Assembly: GCA_045106735.1 (NCBI GenBank)
Contig: JBGCEZ010000013.1
Span: 1 to 64,000 of the forward strand
DNA from: JBGCEZ01 sp045106735
Lineage (GTDB): Bacteria > Planctomycetota > Phycisphaerae > Phycisphaerales > SM1A02
Length of the DNA stretch: 64,000 bases
Direction: 5' to 3'
The position numbers were made by a program, and so were the translations under genes. Position 1 is the stretch's first letter. Each line of letters starts with the position of its first letter. The notes below the pieces were generated by a model. It was not told the origin of the DNA and made no database searches. It worked only from the letters and a program-made list of their open reading frames with translations. This document shows, in pieces, positions 42,237 to 52,208 of the stretch.

Positions 42237-44974
42237 ACCCCGCGGCATCCATTGCTGGCGGGGCGGGAACCACGGCGGACGCTTCGCCGGACTCGCAGTC
42301 GATGTCCGTCGGCGCGGTCGCGGACGTGGCATGCGACCACTGCGGACTTCCCGTGCCACCCTCACTCGTGGCCGCATCGGGCGCTTCATTCTGTTGCGAA
42401 GGATGCCGAAGCGTTTGGCAGGTCTTGCACGGTTGCGGCCTCGAGCAGTACTACGCCCTCCGCGATCGGGCCGGCGGCGCGCCGGAGCTCGGATCTCCCA
42501 GCCTGGGTCGCGCCGCGGCCCACGCCATGTTCGACGACGAAGCGTTCGCCGCCGAGCATGTGACCGTGCGCCCGGACGGCCTGCACTCGGTTGAGCTCTA
42601 CCTTGTACGGGTGCACTGCGCGGCCTGCGTGTGGCTCGTCGAGCGATTGCCACGCGTCGTCTCCGGCGTCCGCGAAGCGCGATTGGCGATCGGCCGACAG
42701 ACTGCGGTGATCGTATGGGATCCCACGCTCGTCCCACTCTCGGACATCGCGGCTGGCCTCGATCGGCTCGGATACCCCCCCCATCCGGCTCGGGATCGCC
42801 AGGTGCGCGACCATCGTCGGCGGGAAGATCGCCGTACGCTGATCGGAATCGGAGTTGCCGGGGCGATCGCGGGAAACGTCATGCTCATGGCGTTCGCGTT
42901 GTATGGCGGCCACCTCCATGGCATGGGCGCGTCGCACCGCATCATCTTCGGCGTCGTCAGTGCGGTCCTCACTGGGATCTCACTTGCCGGCCCCGGTCGC
43001 GTGTTCTATCGCGGAGCCCTCGCGTCGATCCGGCTCCGCCGGGCCCACATGGACCTCCCGGTCGCCGTCGGCTTGGCCGCCGGATACACCTGGAGCGTTG
43101 CGGCGACGGCCCGTGGATCCATCGATGTCTACTACGACTCCATCGCGGTGCTGGTGTTTCTGTTGCTCCTCGGACGATGGATCCAGTCCCGTCAACAGCG
43201 GCGCGGGCACGATGCCGTTCAGTTGCTGTTCGCCGTCGCTCCGTCGACGGCCCGGCGCATCGTTCGTCGCGGTCCATCGCCGATGGTCAACGACGTACCG
43301 TTGGAAGCAGTGAACCCGGGCGACGAACTTGAAGTGCGGACCGGGGAGACCATTCCGGTCGACGGCACCGTCCTCACGGGAAGCAGCCAAGTCGATGAAG
43401 CCCTGTTGACCGGAGAATCGCGACCGATTGACGTCGCGCCGGGTCAGCCGGTGCACGCCGGAACGGTCAACCTCCGCAGCCGGATCGAGGTCGTGGCCAC
43501 CGCCACCGGGGCGGCGACGCGGGCCGGACGGATCATGGAGCTGGTGGAACGCAGCGGCCGGGATGCCGCACCGATCGTAAGGCGGGCGGACCGGATTGCG
43601 GGCATCTTCGTTCCGATTGTGCTGGCGATGTCCGCCCTCACCGCCGCGATTTGGTGGCCCCACGATCCATCGCGGGCGATCGGGCACGCCATGAGCTTGC
43701 TGATCATCACGTGTCCGTGCGCTCTTGGCCTGGCCACCCCCCTCGCCGTCATCGCCGCGCTCGGGCAAGCCGCCCGGCGCCGAATCCTGATCAAGGGTGG
43801 CGAAGCCCTCGAGACCCTCGCCCGACCCGGGTTCTTGGTCCTCGACAAGACGGGAACGTTGACCGCCGGTCGCCGGGCAATGGTCCGTTGGACTGGGAGT
43901 CGGGCAGACCTTGAACTCGCCGCCGCACTGGAGTCCGGATCGGGGCATCCTGTGGCCCGGGCGATCGTTCGCGCGGCAGCGGGCGACTTCGGCGAGGCGA
44001 ACCATGGCGGCGCGGCGGCGCTGGCGATCGCGACGACCCCCGCAACGGCCACGTCACCGTTCCCGGCGACGCCACGGCGCGACGAGACCCTGGCCCTCGA
44101 CCCGGAGTTGGATCCGGCCCGGGCGAGCACCCCAGTCAACGAGCACGTCGGCCAAGGCATCCACGCCACCATCGATGGCGAGAGCGTCGCGATCGGTCGC
44201 CTGGACTGGATCGCCGGCCGCGGCGTGCACGTGACGGCCGCGGATGAAGCCGAACTCGATCGACTGCGAGCCGATGACCTGAGCCCAGTCGTGATGTCTC
44301 GGGGGAATCGCATCGTCGGCCTGGCCGGAATCGGCGATCCGCTGCAGCCGGACGCGGCGGCGTGCATCGAGGCCTTGCGAGCCCGCGGCTGGCGCCCCGA
44401 AATTCTCTCGGGCGATGATCCTGTGGTGGTGCGCCGCACCGGCGAACGACTGGGAATCCGCGGCCACCGATGCCGCGGCGGAGCGTCGCCGGAGCAGAAG
44501 CTGGCTCGCGTCCAGCGTCTGGCTCGCCGCGCTCCGGTCGTGCTGGTCGGCGATGGGGTCAATGACGCCGCGGCCCTGGCCGCCGCCACCTGCGGCGTCG
44601 CCGTGCACGGCGGAGCGGAAGCCAGCCTGCAGGCCGCCGATGTGTATCTGGATCGACCGGGCCTCAGCGGGGTCGTGGAGCTGATCGACGGTTCGGCCCG
44701 CACGGCGACGGTCATCCGCCGGAACCTCAGCTTGAGCCTGGCCTACAACGTCGTCGGCATCGCGCTGGCCATGGCCGGGCGCATCGATCCGATTGTCGCC
44801 GCCATCCTGATGCCGGCGAGTTCGTTGACCGTCGTCGTCGCGTCGTATCGGGCCCGGACGTTTCGGCCGTCGGCTGACTCCGAAGAATCGGATTCCAAAG
44901 CTGACGGGCTCGCATCGATCAACCACCCGGCCGCCGATTCCGTCACGGCCGCGGTCACCGGAGCTCGGGCGTGA
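42233..44974 (+). CDS. ccoI: Copper-translocating P-type ATPase CcoI
   Basis: 913 residues. An N-terminal cysteine-rich segment (CDHCGLPVPP and CCEGCR, about 34-60) and a CcoI-type metal-binding domain with HCAACVWLVERL (about 130) precede eight membrane helices. The CPC ion site ITCPCALGLATP (about 494), phosphorylation motif DKTGTLT (about 540), TGES actuator and GDGVNDAAALA (about 775) are complete. A Thr/Ala/Pro-rich insertion sits within the nucleotide-binding domain near 605-640. It exports Cu for cbb3 assembly. ATGA overlap with the upstream gene. Confidence 0.95.
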   Translation: MNPAASIAGGAGTTADASPDSQSMSVGAVADVACDHCGLPVPPSLVAASGASFCCEGCRSVWQVLHGCGLEQYYALRDRAGGAPELGSPSLGRAAAHAMFDDEAFAAEHVTVRPDGLHSVELYLVRVHCAACVWLVERLPRVVSGVREARLAIGRQTAVIVWDPTLVPLSDIAAGLDRLGYPPHPARDRQVRDHRRREDRRTLIGIGVAGAIAGNVMLMAFALYGGHLHGMGASHRIIFGVVSAVLTGISLAGPGRVFYRGALASIRLRRAHMDLPVAVGLAAGYTWSVAATARGSIDVYYDSIAVLVFLLLLGRWIQSRQQRRGHDAVQLLFAVAPSTARRIVRRGPSPMVNDVPLEAVNPGDELEVRTGETIPVDGTVLTGSSQVDEALLTGESRPIDVAPGQPVHAGTVNLRSRIEVVATATGAATRAGRIMELVERSGRDAAPIVRRADRIAGIFVPIVLAMSALTAAIWWPHDPSRAIGHAMSLLIITCPCALGLATPLAVIAALGQAARRRILIKGGEALETLARPGFLVLDKTGTLTAGRRAMVRWTGSRADLELAAALESGSGHPVARAIVRAAAGDFGEANHGGAAALAIATTPATATSPFPATPRRDETLALDPELDPARASTPVNEHVGQGIHATIDGESVAIGRLDWIAGRGVHVTAADEAELDRLRADDLSPVVMSRGNRIVGLAGIGDPLQPDAAACIEALRARGWRPEILSGDDPVVVRRTGERLGIRGHRCRGGASPEQKLARVQRLARRAPVVLVGDGVNDAAALAAATCGVAVHGGAEASLQAADVYLDRPGLSGVVELIDGSARTATVIRRNLSLSLAYNVVGIALAMAGRIDPIVAAILMPASSLTVVVASYRARTFRPSADSEESDSKADGLASINHPAADSVTAAVTGARA

Positions 44975-45261
44975 GTCTGCTGCTGATCGTCCTGCCGCTG
45001 GGCCTCGTCTTCGGCGCTGCGTCCGTCGCCGCGTTTATCTGGGCCACGCGCAGCGGTCAGTTCGACGACCTCGACACCCCGCCCATGCGGGCCACGTTTG
45101 ACGACGATGACTTCGAGCCTGGTGCCCGCGCCCGTACCCATTCGGGTCTGGACGCCGCCGTCGTCGCCGATTCCGAACTCGACGCCGGTGCTGGACCCGG
45201 AACTGGCGTTGACGCTGGAGTTGACGCCGGACCACAAACGTCGCCCGACCAGCTTCACTGA
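44971..45261 (+). CDS. ccoS: cbb3 oxidase maturation protein CcoS
   Basis: 96 residues starting at GTG within the ccoI stop (GTGA overlap). One membrane helix then the CcoS signature AAFIWATRSGQFDDLDTPPM. The remaining 45 residues form an acidic, Asp/Gly/Ala tail longer than in typical CcoS proteins (about 50-60 residues). It is the last gene of the operon, followed by a hairpin. Confidence 0.92.
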   Translation: MSLLLIVLPLGLVFGAASVAAFIWATRSGQFDDLDTPPMRATFDDDDFEPGARARTHSGLDAAVVADSELDAGAGPGTGVDAGVDAGPQTSPDQLH

Positions 45262-45279
45262 GTCACGCGATCACGCGAT

Positions 45280-45301
45280 CACGCGGCGATCAGGCCGCGT
45301 G
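45280..45301. terminator. Bidirectional hairpin at the end of the cbb3 operon
   Basis: Perfect 8-bp inverted repeat (CACGCGGC at 45280-45287, GCCGCGTG at 45294-45301), 6-nt loop. It overlaps the stop codon of the convergent GGDEF-EAL gene (45290-45292) and lies 19 bp past the ccoS stop. Confidence 0.55.
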
Positions 45302-48031
45302 CCGCCGCCCGTTGGCTCGTTCAATCACCCAGCGGGTCGCTTCCTCGGGTCGCATCGGCGTCGAGAACAGATACCCCTGCCCCAGGCGGCAACCCATGGC
45401 CGTGAGCTGCGCAAGTTGCTCCGGAGTTTCGACCCCCTCGGCCACCACTTCGAGATTCAGGTTCCGAGCCAAGGTCACGATCGCCCCGGTGATGGCGGCG
45501 AAGTCGCGAGCCGAGTCCATTCGCTGCACGAATCGGCGATCGATCTTGATCGTATCCAAGGGCAACTCGTGCAACGATCCGAGCGATGACAAGCCGGTTC
45601 CGAAGTCATCCATCGCGATTCGGATGCCCATCGCCCGAAGCGAGGCCAACGTCGGACGCAGATCCGTACGCGTGTCGATGACGTCGCTTTCGGTGATCTC
45701 GGCCTGAAGCGTTCGCGGTGGAAGTCCGTGGTGACGCAACGCGTCACGTACCATTTCGGGAAACATGGGATCCGAGAGCTGCCGACGCGAAACGTTGATG
45801 TTCATCTGCAGATCGATCGCACGATGTTCGTGCTGCCACGTCTGGTACAGACTCGTCGCCTCATCGATCGCCCAAGCTCCAAGTGGAACAATCAGGCCCG
45901 TTTCTTCGGCCAGCGGAACGAATTGCTCAGGACCAATGACGCCCAGTTCGGGGTGTTCCCATCGCAGCAATGCCTCGAAGCCGGTCAGACGTCCGGTCTC
46001 AAGGTCCAGAATCGGCTGGTAGCGCAAACTGAACTGGTCACGTTCCACCGCCCGGCGAAGATCGAATTCGAGCTGATGCCGTGCGATGACGATCTCACTC
46101 ATCCGGTCGTCGAACATGACAACTTGGTTTCGACCGCGATTCTTCGCCTCGTACATGGCGATGTCCGCGTCACGCAAGATGTCATCGGGCGTCGTGTGCC
46201 GAGGCGCGGACATGACGACGCCGGCACTGGCCGTACTGGTGACCGGCATCGAGCGGATATCGTGCGGGGCGGCCAACGCTTCAACCAATTCGTCGGCCAA
46301 TGCTTTGGCGCGACTGACGTCCGTCGGATCCTCCAAGAGCACGACGAATTCGTCGCCACCCAAGCGCGCAGGGAGCCCTCGTCCGTCCAGCACCCGGCGG
46401 ACGCGCACGCCGATCGAGCAGAGGAGGCCATCGCCGACGTCGTGGCCGAGTCCGTCATTGATCATCTTGAACCGGTCGAAGTCCAGAAACAGCACCGCGA
46501 ACCGGGCGGCGGGATCCCGTTGCGCCCGATCGATGGCGGATGCGATTCGGTCCTTGAACTGAGCGCGGTTGGGCAGTCCGGTCAGGGCATCGAAGAACGC
46601 GGCGACGTGCAACTTCTCGCGCGACTCATGCTCACGGGTGATGTCGGTCATCGACCCCGCCACTCGAACGGGCTTGTCGTCAAGATCCCGTTCGGCCACG
46701 CCTCGCACCCGAACCCAGCGCAGGGTTCCATCGGCCCGACGTACACGATGCTCGTGCACGAACTGGTCGGTGCGTCCCTGCAGGTGCTCGTCCATCACCT
46801 CGAGAAATGCGGCCCGCTCGTCTTCCAGGACGTGGGACATCCAGTCCTCTGGGTCGACGCCGAATTCCTCTGGCGCGTACCCAAGGATGTTCTTCCAGCG
46901 CGGCGAGAAGTAGCACCATCCTTCGCTGACGTTCCACTCCCACAGGCCATCGTTCGCTGCCTGGGCGGCCAATGCGTATCGGGTCTCACTCTCTCGCAGT
47001 GCCCGTTCGGCTGTCTGCCGTTCGGTCACGTCTTCGACGATTCCCAGGATGGCCTCCGGCTTTCCGTCGGCATCAAAGAGCGGGACGCGCACCACTTCGC
47101 AGACACGGCGGGTGCCGAAAGATGCCACCGGTTGACCGACCTGGAGCGAGATCCCTCCCGAATCCACCGCCGCTCGATCTTGACGACGCTCTTCCGCCGC
47201 TTCTTCTTGGCCACTGACTTCGGCGTCGGTCTGCCCGATCATGTCCTTGGCCAGAATGCCGGAAAGGTCTTCCATCGTCCGGCTCCACAGGACGTAGCGG
47301 AAGTCGTCGTTGGGGTCCTTCACCCAGAGACCGACCGGCAGGTTGTCGAAGACGGCGCGGAAAAAATCCTGCCCGCCGCCGGTGAGCGAGCCGACCGCGC
47401 TGGCGATGGTGTCGAGGTTTCGTTCGGCATCGCCGCCTTTGTTGGGTTCGGCGAAGGCGAGTTGATGCAGGACGCCCCGCATGACGGACCACGCAGCGGT
47501 GTGCGCGTCGCCGGCGCGCCCGTCGAATTCGAGGATTGCCGCCGCGGGATGCCCGTCGGGATGGCGTTCCAGGGGGAGAATCAACTTGGTCGGGTACGCC
47601 GGGTCGATCCGAGACGATGCCTCCGTCTCCCCCGCCGCATGACTGACGGCCACGTCCCAAGCGGGATCGAATGAGTCCGGCGCGGGAAGCGGGACGCACG
47701 CAACGCGCCACGAGCCGGGAGCTCGCCACACCACGGTGGCGCGTCGCGGACGCACGGCGGCTGGCGTTGCGTCGACCAGAGCGGCCAAGGCCCGGGCAGC
47801 ATCATGCATCGGTACGACCGCGATGATCGGCGCGACATCACGCGAGAGCCCTGGAAGTTCGGATCGATCGCCATCCACGTGCGGGCGACTCCAAAGTAGC
47901 GCTTGCCCCGACCGGTCGGCCGACGGAAGACGAGCCAGCTCCGCCACGGCGGCGATGAGCAACTCGGTGTGATGACATCGACCACGGGTCGGGGGCGACT
48001 GTGCTGGAAGACCGGCGCACCGTCGCGGCAC
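45290..48031 (-). CDS. PAS-PAS-GGDEF-EAL cyclic-di-GMP protein
   Basis: 913 residues, no obvious membrane helix. An N-terminal alpha/beta region (to about 215) of unknown type is followed by two PAS/PAC domains (about 220-345 and 345-470, with WEWNVSEGWCYFSPRWKNI), a GGDEF domain with intact RLGGDEF (about 557) and an EAL domain with FEALLRW (about 685), DDFGTG (about 810) and EGVET (about 863). Both activities look intact, so the net direction cannot be told. The N-terminus is uncertain: the frame opens at GTG 48031 with no Shine-Dalgarno site, and a partly overlapping frame opens at ATG 48284. Confidence 0.88.
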   Translation of the reverse strand: MPRRCAGLPAQSPPTRGRCHHTELLIAAVAELARLPSADRSGQALLWSRPHVDGDRSELPGLSRDVAPIIAVVPMHDAARALAALVDATPAAVRPRRATVVWRAPGSWRVACVPLPAPDSFDPAWDVAVSHAAGETEASSRIDPAYPTKLILPLERHPDGHPAAAILEFDGRAGDAHTAAWSVMRGVLHQLAFAEPNKGGDAERNLDTIASAVGSLTGGGQDFFRAVFDNLPVGLWVKDPNDDFRYVLWSRTMEDLSGILAKDMIGQTDAEVSGQEEAAEERRQDRAAVDSGGISLQVGQPVASFGTRRVCEVVRVPLFDADGKPEAILGIVEDVTERQTAERALRESETRYALAAQAANDGLWEWNVSEGWCYFSPRWKNILGYAPEEFGVDPEDWMSHVLEDERAAFLEVMDEHLQGRTDQFVHEHRVRRADGTLRWVRVRGVAERDLDDKPVRVAGSMTDITREHESREKLHVAAFFDALTGLPNRAQFKDRIASAIDRAQRDPAARFAVLFLDFDRFKMINDGLGHDVGDGLLCSIGVRVRRVLDGRGLPARLGGDEFVVLLEDPTDVSRAKALADELVEALAAPHDIRSMPVTSTASAGVVMSAPRHTTPDDILRDADIAMYEAKNRGRNQVVMFDDRMSEIVIARHQLEFDLRRAVERDQFSLRYQPILDLETGRLTGFEALLRWEHPELGVIGPEQFVPLAEETGLIVPLGAWAIDEATSLYQTWQHEHRAIDLQMNINVSRRQLSDPMFPEMVRDALRHHGLPPRTLQAEITESDVIDTRTDLRPTLASLRAMGIRIAMDDFGTGLSSLGSLHELPLDTIKIDRRFVQRMDSARDFAAITGAIVTLARNLNLEVVAEGVETPEQLAQLTAMGCRLGQGYLFSTPMRPEEATRWVIERANGRRHAA

Positions 48032-48260
48032 ACCGGTTTGGGACGGCGCCGACGACCTGGAGCGTGTTCTCGGACCGGGAAGCCCGCAGATCGATCCCGC
48101 CAGCGACCTCTCGGACCTGCCCAGTCGGAACGACCGGTGGCACAGGTACGCCCGGACGATCCTGCCCGACCGACGGATCTCCCGGGCTTGGACGTGGTAG
48201 CAGACGGACCGATACGCCTCGCAGATGCGCCACTCCGTCGGAGAAGGCGGGGATGGATGA

Positions 48261-48281
48261 ACGTTCGGTGATGCCGAACGT
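48261..48281. promoter_or_regulatory. Perfect 8-bp dyad in a divergent promoter region
   Basis: ACGTTCGG (48261-48268) faces CCGAACGT (48274-48281) around TGATG. It lies 43 bp before the plus-strand start at 48324 and 230 bp before the minus-strand gene. An operator or leader hairpin is plausible; no family is assigned. Confidence 0.35.
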
Positions 48282-48323
48282 CATGACTGGCCAGCAGATT
48301 TGACGCAGAGTGGAGAGTGGTCC

Positions 48324-51300
48324 ATGGATCAGCAGAACCGAACGCCCGCGGCGGGCCGCACGCCCGCCGAGGTTCTCGTCGGCTACGCCGTTCTGTTGGC
48401 TGCCGCCTCAGTGGCCGGCGGCGCGTACGCCGGATCTTGGTCGCTGGAGTCGCTCCGCGGCATCCGGACACTGCCGCTCGTCCTCACCGCCCTGGCCGTG
48501 GTCAGCCTGGCCCGGACCCGTCGGGGATTGGTGGCCCTGACGTGCGAGGTCGCGTCGATCATTGTCCTCCTGCAAGCATTCAACTACGTTCGCCTTGGCC
48601 TGAAACGGGTCGATGCCGGACTCGGATTCGACACGAGTGTTCTGATCGTCTTGGCTGCCGGGAGTCTGGTCGCCTCCCTCATGCTCTGGACCCGTCGGCC
48701 AGCTGCGGATCGCGCGATCGGCGAATGGTGGGCCACGTCCGCGCTGCTCGGACTGCCCGGTCGGATGCTTCGGTCGACGCCACCGAGTGGGACATCGCGT
48801 CTCGCCTTGACCGGCGGCTTGGCCATCCTGACCGTGGCCTTTGTCTTTGGTCACCGCGAGACGATCCGTGGCGCAGAAGCCCAGGTTCGAGCGCTGACCC
48901 AGACGACGGAAGAAGAGCCCCCCGCACCGACCATCCGCGGGGATCGTTCACCCGGCGGATCCACGCACGCGGGAACCGATGATGCCGGCCGTGCGGCGGC
49001 GGCGGACGACCGTTCGCTTCGCCGGCCAGAGTCGACGTTTTCGCCGCCGGTTCGGATTCCCGCCGAACGAACCGGCTCGAATCGCGTGACCCCTGACCTT
49101 CGCAATGATCGGGCTCGGTCGACGCCCATGCGATCGGTTGCCTCTCGGTCCTTTGGCCGTTCTGCGTGGATGGATGCCATCGGCATTCCCAATCTGATGC
49201 GGGCCGGAGTTGATCCGAGCGAATTCGACCGCCCGGCGCTGAACGATCGCCGCGTCGCCGTGGCCCCGCCGGTTCGCGGCCGCCTGGTCCCGCCCGCCGA
49301 ACGCCATCGCCCTTCATTGATCGCCCCACTGTCGGACTCGGATGCGAACCTGCTCGACCGCAGTTCGCTGCTGCAAATTGCCGCGCGGACCACTCCGCCC
49401 GCGACGCCCACGCCGGCAACGCCGGCAACGCCCAACACGGAACTGGCCAGCGCGCCGGGAGCGAGCGGAGTCACGGCGACAATCCCCGAGGCACGGCAGC
49501 CGGCCCGGACGGATGCAGAAACTTCGACCCGCGTCGGCGATGGTGACGCGACCAGGACGGCCGACGCTTCGGCGCGGGATCGTGCCGGCGCCGCGTCGAC
49601 TGATCCGGCCCCGCCTGCCTCGCCGAGCATCGCGCCAGCGCGCCGCCGGTCGGTGGCCGATCTTGTCGCGGCGATCACATCCAACGACTCGGCCGACGAA
49701 TCGCCCAACGAACAAGAAGTACACCCCGACGCGAACGACCGACTCGACCGGGCCATTCGATCGCGACTGTCGCGACTGCGCGTCCCGCCCGTTGAAGCGG
49801 CCCGTCACGAAAGCCAGCCGACCAGCGTGCCGGGGGCATCGAACACTGCTGACGGATCCGATGGAACAGGCGTGGCCGACGCCGGCACGGCCAACGCCGC
49901 CACGGAACGCCCAGCGGACCACATCACGGCGATCGTGCCCGGAAACGCGACGACGTCGGGGTCGACGCATCCAATCTTCCGTACCCCGGTCCCCGTTCGT
50001 AACACCAGGTCCGACGACGCCGTCGCCAACCGAGTCAACCCTGACGACCGGGCGGAGTCTCACGCCGACCCCGCCGACCCCGCCGTCATCACCGCAATCG
50101 TGCCGGATTCGTCGACTCAGACTTCTTCGATCCCGGGACCCTCGACCGTACCGCCAGGCGAGGCGGCCGGACCGCCCATCGTCGTGGCGGACGTCGAGGC
50201 GAAGTCGAACGACGGTCCCAGCGATGGCCTGAACGAGGTCGTACACCGTGGATCCGCCGCCGACCATCGCCCCGGCATCGCATCCGCCAATCAGACTGGC
50301 GACCGCGGAGTCGGAACACCGACTGTGGAGCGAACCGGTGGCGAGTTCTCCGTTCCCGCCGAACAGTCGAAGGTTGGGTTGCCCGGTGCCCGCCGCGTGG
50401 ACGAACTGACGCGGTCCGTGACCGATCGATCGAGGGCCGCCACCGCCGCCCCGCCCGAACCGCGATTGCGGCGCCGGTTCAACTCTTCTTCGCCGGTCCA
50501 AGCTTCCGGTGATGTTCGTCCCACCGCTTCGGGCGTCGCAGCAGAAGAACCGCCGGGATCGACCGCCGACAACGCGGCCAACGCAGATTCCGCCAAGGCG
50601 GCGGTCGCGAACGAGGCCGCGCCCAAGGACGCTCCAACGAATGCCGTGGCCGGAAGTCCACTTCTTGGCCCCAACGGGATCGCCAGCGAAGCTCCCTCCG
50701 ATGCGCTCGAGAGTCCGGCTTCGCCCAACGCCGAATCGTCGTCGTCAGCCGCGCGTTCCGGGACGCTCCCGAAGAGCGATGCGCTTTCCCATGATGGCCG
50801 CCGGCCGGAACGGCACCCAGCGATCGAAACCAGACGAACGCCGCGAACCGCTGAGGGTTCGGGAAGGACGACGGGGGACGCGAAGGCCCCCGTCCGCGAT
50901 GCCACTGTCGTCCGCGCCGAGGGGGGCGCGGACGACGGGGCAGCGGAGGACGCCATCGATGCACCGCCCGCCCGTCAGGCGTGGACGCGCCGCAGCCGGA
51001 ACTTCGCCGCGGCCACCAAGCCAGCCGTCGCCGGCAATGACGCCCGCAATGACGCCAGTCCGATTCGTCGCCGCGATTCCGCTAAGGCTCCGCTCCGGCG
51101 CCGCCCCGCCGATGCCGCGAGCACGGCCTCGGCCTCGAACTCGAACTCCGTCACCACGGACGCAACGGACGTAACAAATGTAACGGACGCAACGCACGCC
51201 AACGATGCTGACGCTCATGACATTGACAACGTCAGGACGCAAGCCAGAGAAGCTGCCGGGACCAACGCCAAGGTCGATCCCGATGCTGCCCCGAACGCCA

Positions 51301-52079
51301 CCGACGCCTCGATCGCCACGCCAACGACCGACGAAAGCGAGCGTCCCGCTCCCATTCGCCGCCGCTCATTCGATCGGGACCGTTCGACTTCTGCCGCGCC
51401 CAACGATTCCAGCGCTGCCGTCGCCGTGGAACGGGATGCCAACGAAGTTCCCGCGCGAACCGGATTTCGACGCCGAACGTTCGTGGCCAAATCCAGCACT
51501 GTGACGCGCCCTGAATCCAGTCCTGAGACGAGCCCTGAGACGAGCTCTGAGACAAGCCCTGAGACGAGCCCTGAAGCTCGCCCCGATGCCTCCACGGACG
51601 TCGACCGAGCCGGCACGGACGCCGCACCACGTCGCTGGACTCGCCGGCAGCGATCTGCAACCGCACGCTTCGGATCCGAACCCCGCCTCGCCGGAACGGA
51701 CGTCGATGCGACTTCCGACGCGGGCTCTGGTTCTGGTCCGGGTTCTGGCTCGGGTTCTGGCTTGAGCTCTGGCTCGAGTTCTGGCGGAAGCACCGTCGCC
51801 GAAACGGCCCGGATCACGTCGGCGCCCACGTTCACGGCAGCCAAGCGGCCCGCGAGCGGCTCTTCGGCCGGCGATCGTCGAACCCCGTGGGCCGAGCCAC
51901 TCATCGTCATGACGCCCAGTCCACGCTCAGCCAACGCCGCCAACGCCGCCGAGGCTGGGGCCGCCGGATGGTCCGCCGCACAGATCGCCACGTGGTCAGC
52001 CATCGGCATCGGGCTGGTGCTTTGTGCCCGCCGACTGACGGCCGGACGGCGCCCACATGCGACAACCCGAAACGCTTGA
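48324..52079 (+). CDS. Large membrane-anchored low-complexity protein of unknown function
   Basis: 1251 residues. About five membrane helices occupy residues 10-180, and one more (about 1215-1240) lies near the C-terminus. Between them are about 1000 residues with no predicted fold: Ala, Thr, Ser, Asp, Pro and Arg, with runs such as SPETSPET (51507-51578) and Gly-Ser (51723-51788). Basic motifs of the form x-R-R-R-[ST]-F recur at roughly 436, 715, 886, 913, 923, 1010, 1047 and 1103 (examples FRRRTFVAK, IRRRSFDR). The start at 48324 has GGAG 8 nt upstream. I know no homologue; the overall design is of a membrane-tethered scaffold (inference). Confidence 0.8.
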   Translation: MDQQNRTPAAGRTPAEVLVGYAVLLAAASVAGGAYAGSWSLESLRGIRTLPLVLTALAVVSLARTRRGLVALTCEVASIIVLLQAFNYVRLGLKRVDAGLGFDTSVLIVLAAGSLVASLMLWTRRPAADRAIGEWWATSALLGLPGRMLRSTPPSGTSRLALTGGLAILTVAFVFGHRETIRGAEAQVRALTQTTEEEPPAPTIRGDRSPGGSTHAGTDDAGRAAAADDRSLRRPESTFSPPVRIPAERTGSNRVTPDLRNDRARSTPMRSVASRSFGRSAWMDAIGIPNLMRAGVDPSEFDRPALNDRRVAVAPPVRGRLVPPAERHRPSLIAPLSDSDANLLDRSSLLQIAARTTPPATPTPATPATPNTELASAPGASGVTATIPEARQPARTDAETSTRVGDGDATRTADASARDRAGAASTDPAPPASPSIAPARRRSVADLVAAITSNDSADESPNEQEVHPDANDRLDRAIRSRLSRLRVPPVEAARHESQPTSVPGASNTADGSDGTGVADAGTANAATERPADHITAIVPGNATTSGSTHPIFRTPVPVRNTRSDDAVANRVNPDDRAESHADPADPAVITAIVPDSSTQTSSIPGPSTVPPGEAAGPPIVVADVEAKSNDGPSDGLNEVVHRGSAADHRPGIASANQTGDRGVGTPTVERTGGEFSVPAEQSKVGLPGARRVDELTRSVTDRSRAATAAPPEPRLRRRFNSSSPVQASGDVRPTASGVAAEEPPGSTADNAANADSAKAAVANEAAPKDAPTNAVAGSPLLGPNGIASEAPSDALESPASPNAESSSSAARSGTLPKSDALSHDGRRPERHPAIETRRTPRTAEGSGRTTGDAKAPVRDATVVRAEGGADDGAAEDAIDAPPARQAWTRRSRNFAAATKPAVAGNDARNDASPIRRRDSAKAPLRRRPADAASTASASNSNSVTTDATDVTNVTDATHANDADAHDIDNVRTQAREAAGTNAKVDPDAAPNATDASIATPTTDESERPAPIRRRSFDRDRSTSAAPNDSSAAVAVERDANEVPARTGFRRRTFVAKSSTVTRPESSPETSPETSSETSPETSPEARPDASTDVDRAGTDAAPRRWTRRQRSATARFGSEPRLAGTDVDATSDAGSGSGPGSGSGSGLSSGSSSGGSTVAETARITSAPTFTAAKRPASGSSAGDRRTPWAEPLIVMTPSPRSANAANAAEAGAAGWSAAQIATWSAIGIGLVLCARRLTAGRRPHATTRNA
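51507..51578 (+). repeat. Six tandem 12-bp repeats (SPET repeats)
   Basis: Units of AGYCCTGAGACG type, two of them identical (51531, 51555). They encode Ser-Pro-Glu-Thr or Ser-Ser-Glu-Thr in the large low-complexity protein. Confidence 0.85.
51723..51788 (+). repeat. Gly-Ser dipeptide-type repeat tract
   Basis: Degenerate repeats of TCGGGTTCTGGC and related dodecamers, encoding Gly/Ser-rich sequence within the same gene. Confidence 0.8.
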
Positions 52080-52208
52080 CCCCGACTCATGCTCGGGACC
52101 AGGGTTCGACTGCACTTCGTGCCGCGCGTGTTCGATGCTGAGTTCCAACGACGTGGACGAATCCACCGTCGCCCGTGCCGAAGCCTTCTCGGATCCGGAG
52201 CACCCACC

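Noticed and set aside
45728..47674. 648-codon open frame opposite the GGDEF-EAL gene
   Set aside because: Antisense of conserved GGDEF and EAL motifs; no independent evidence.
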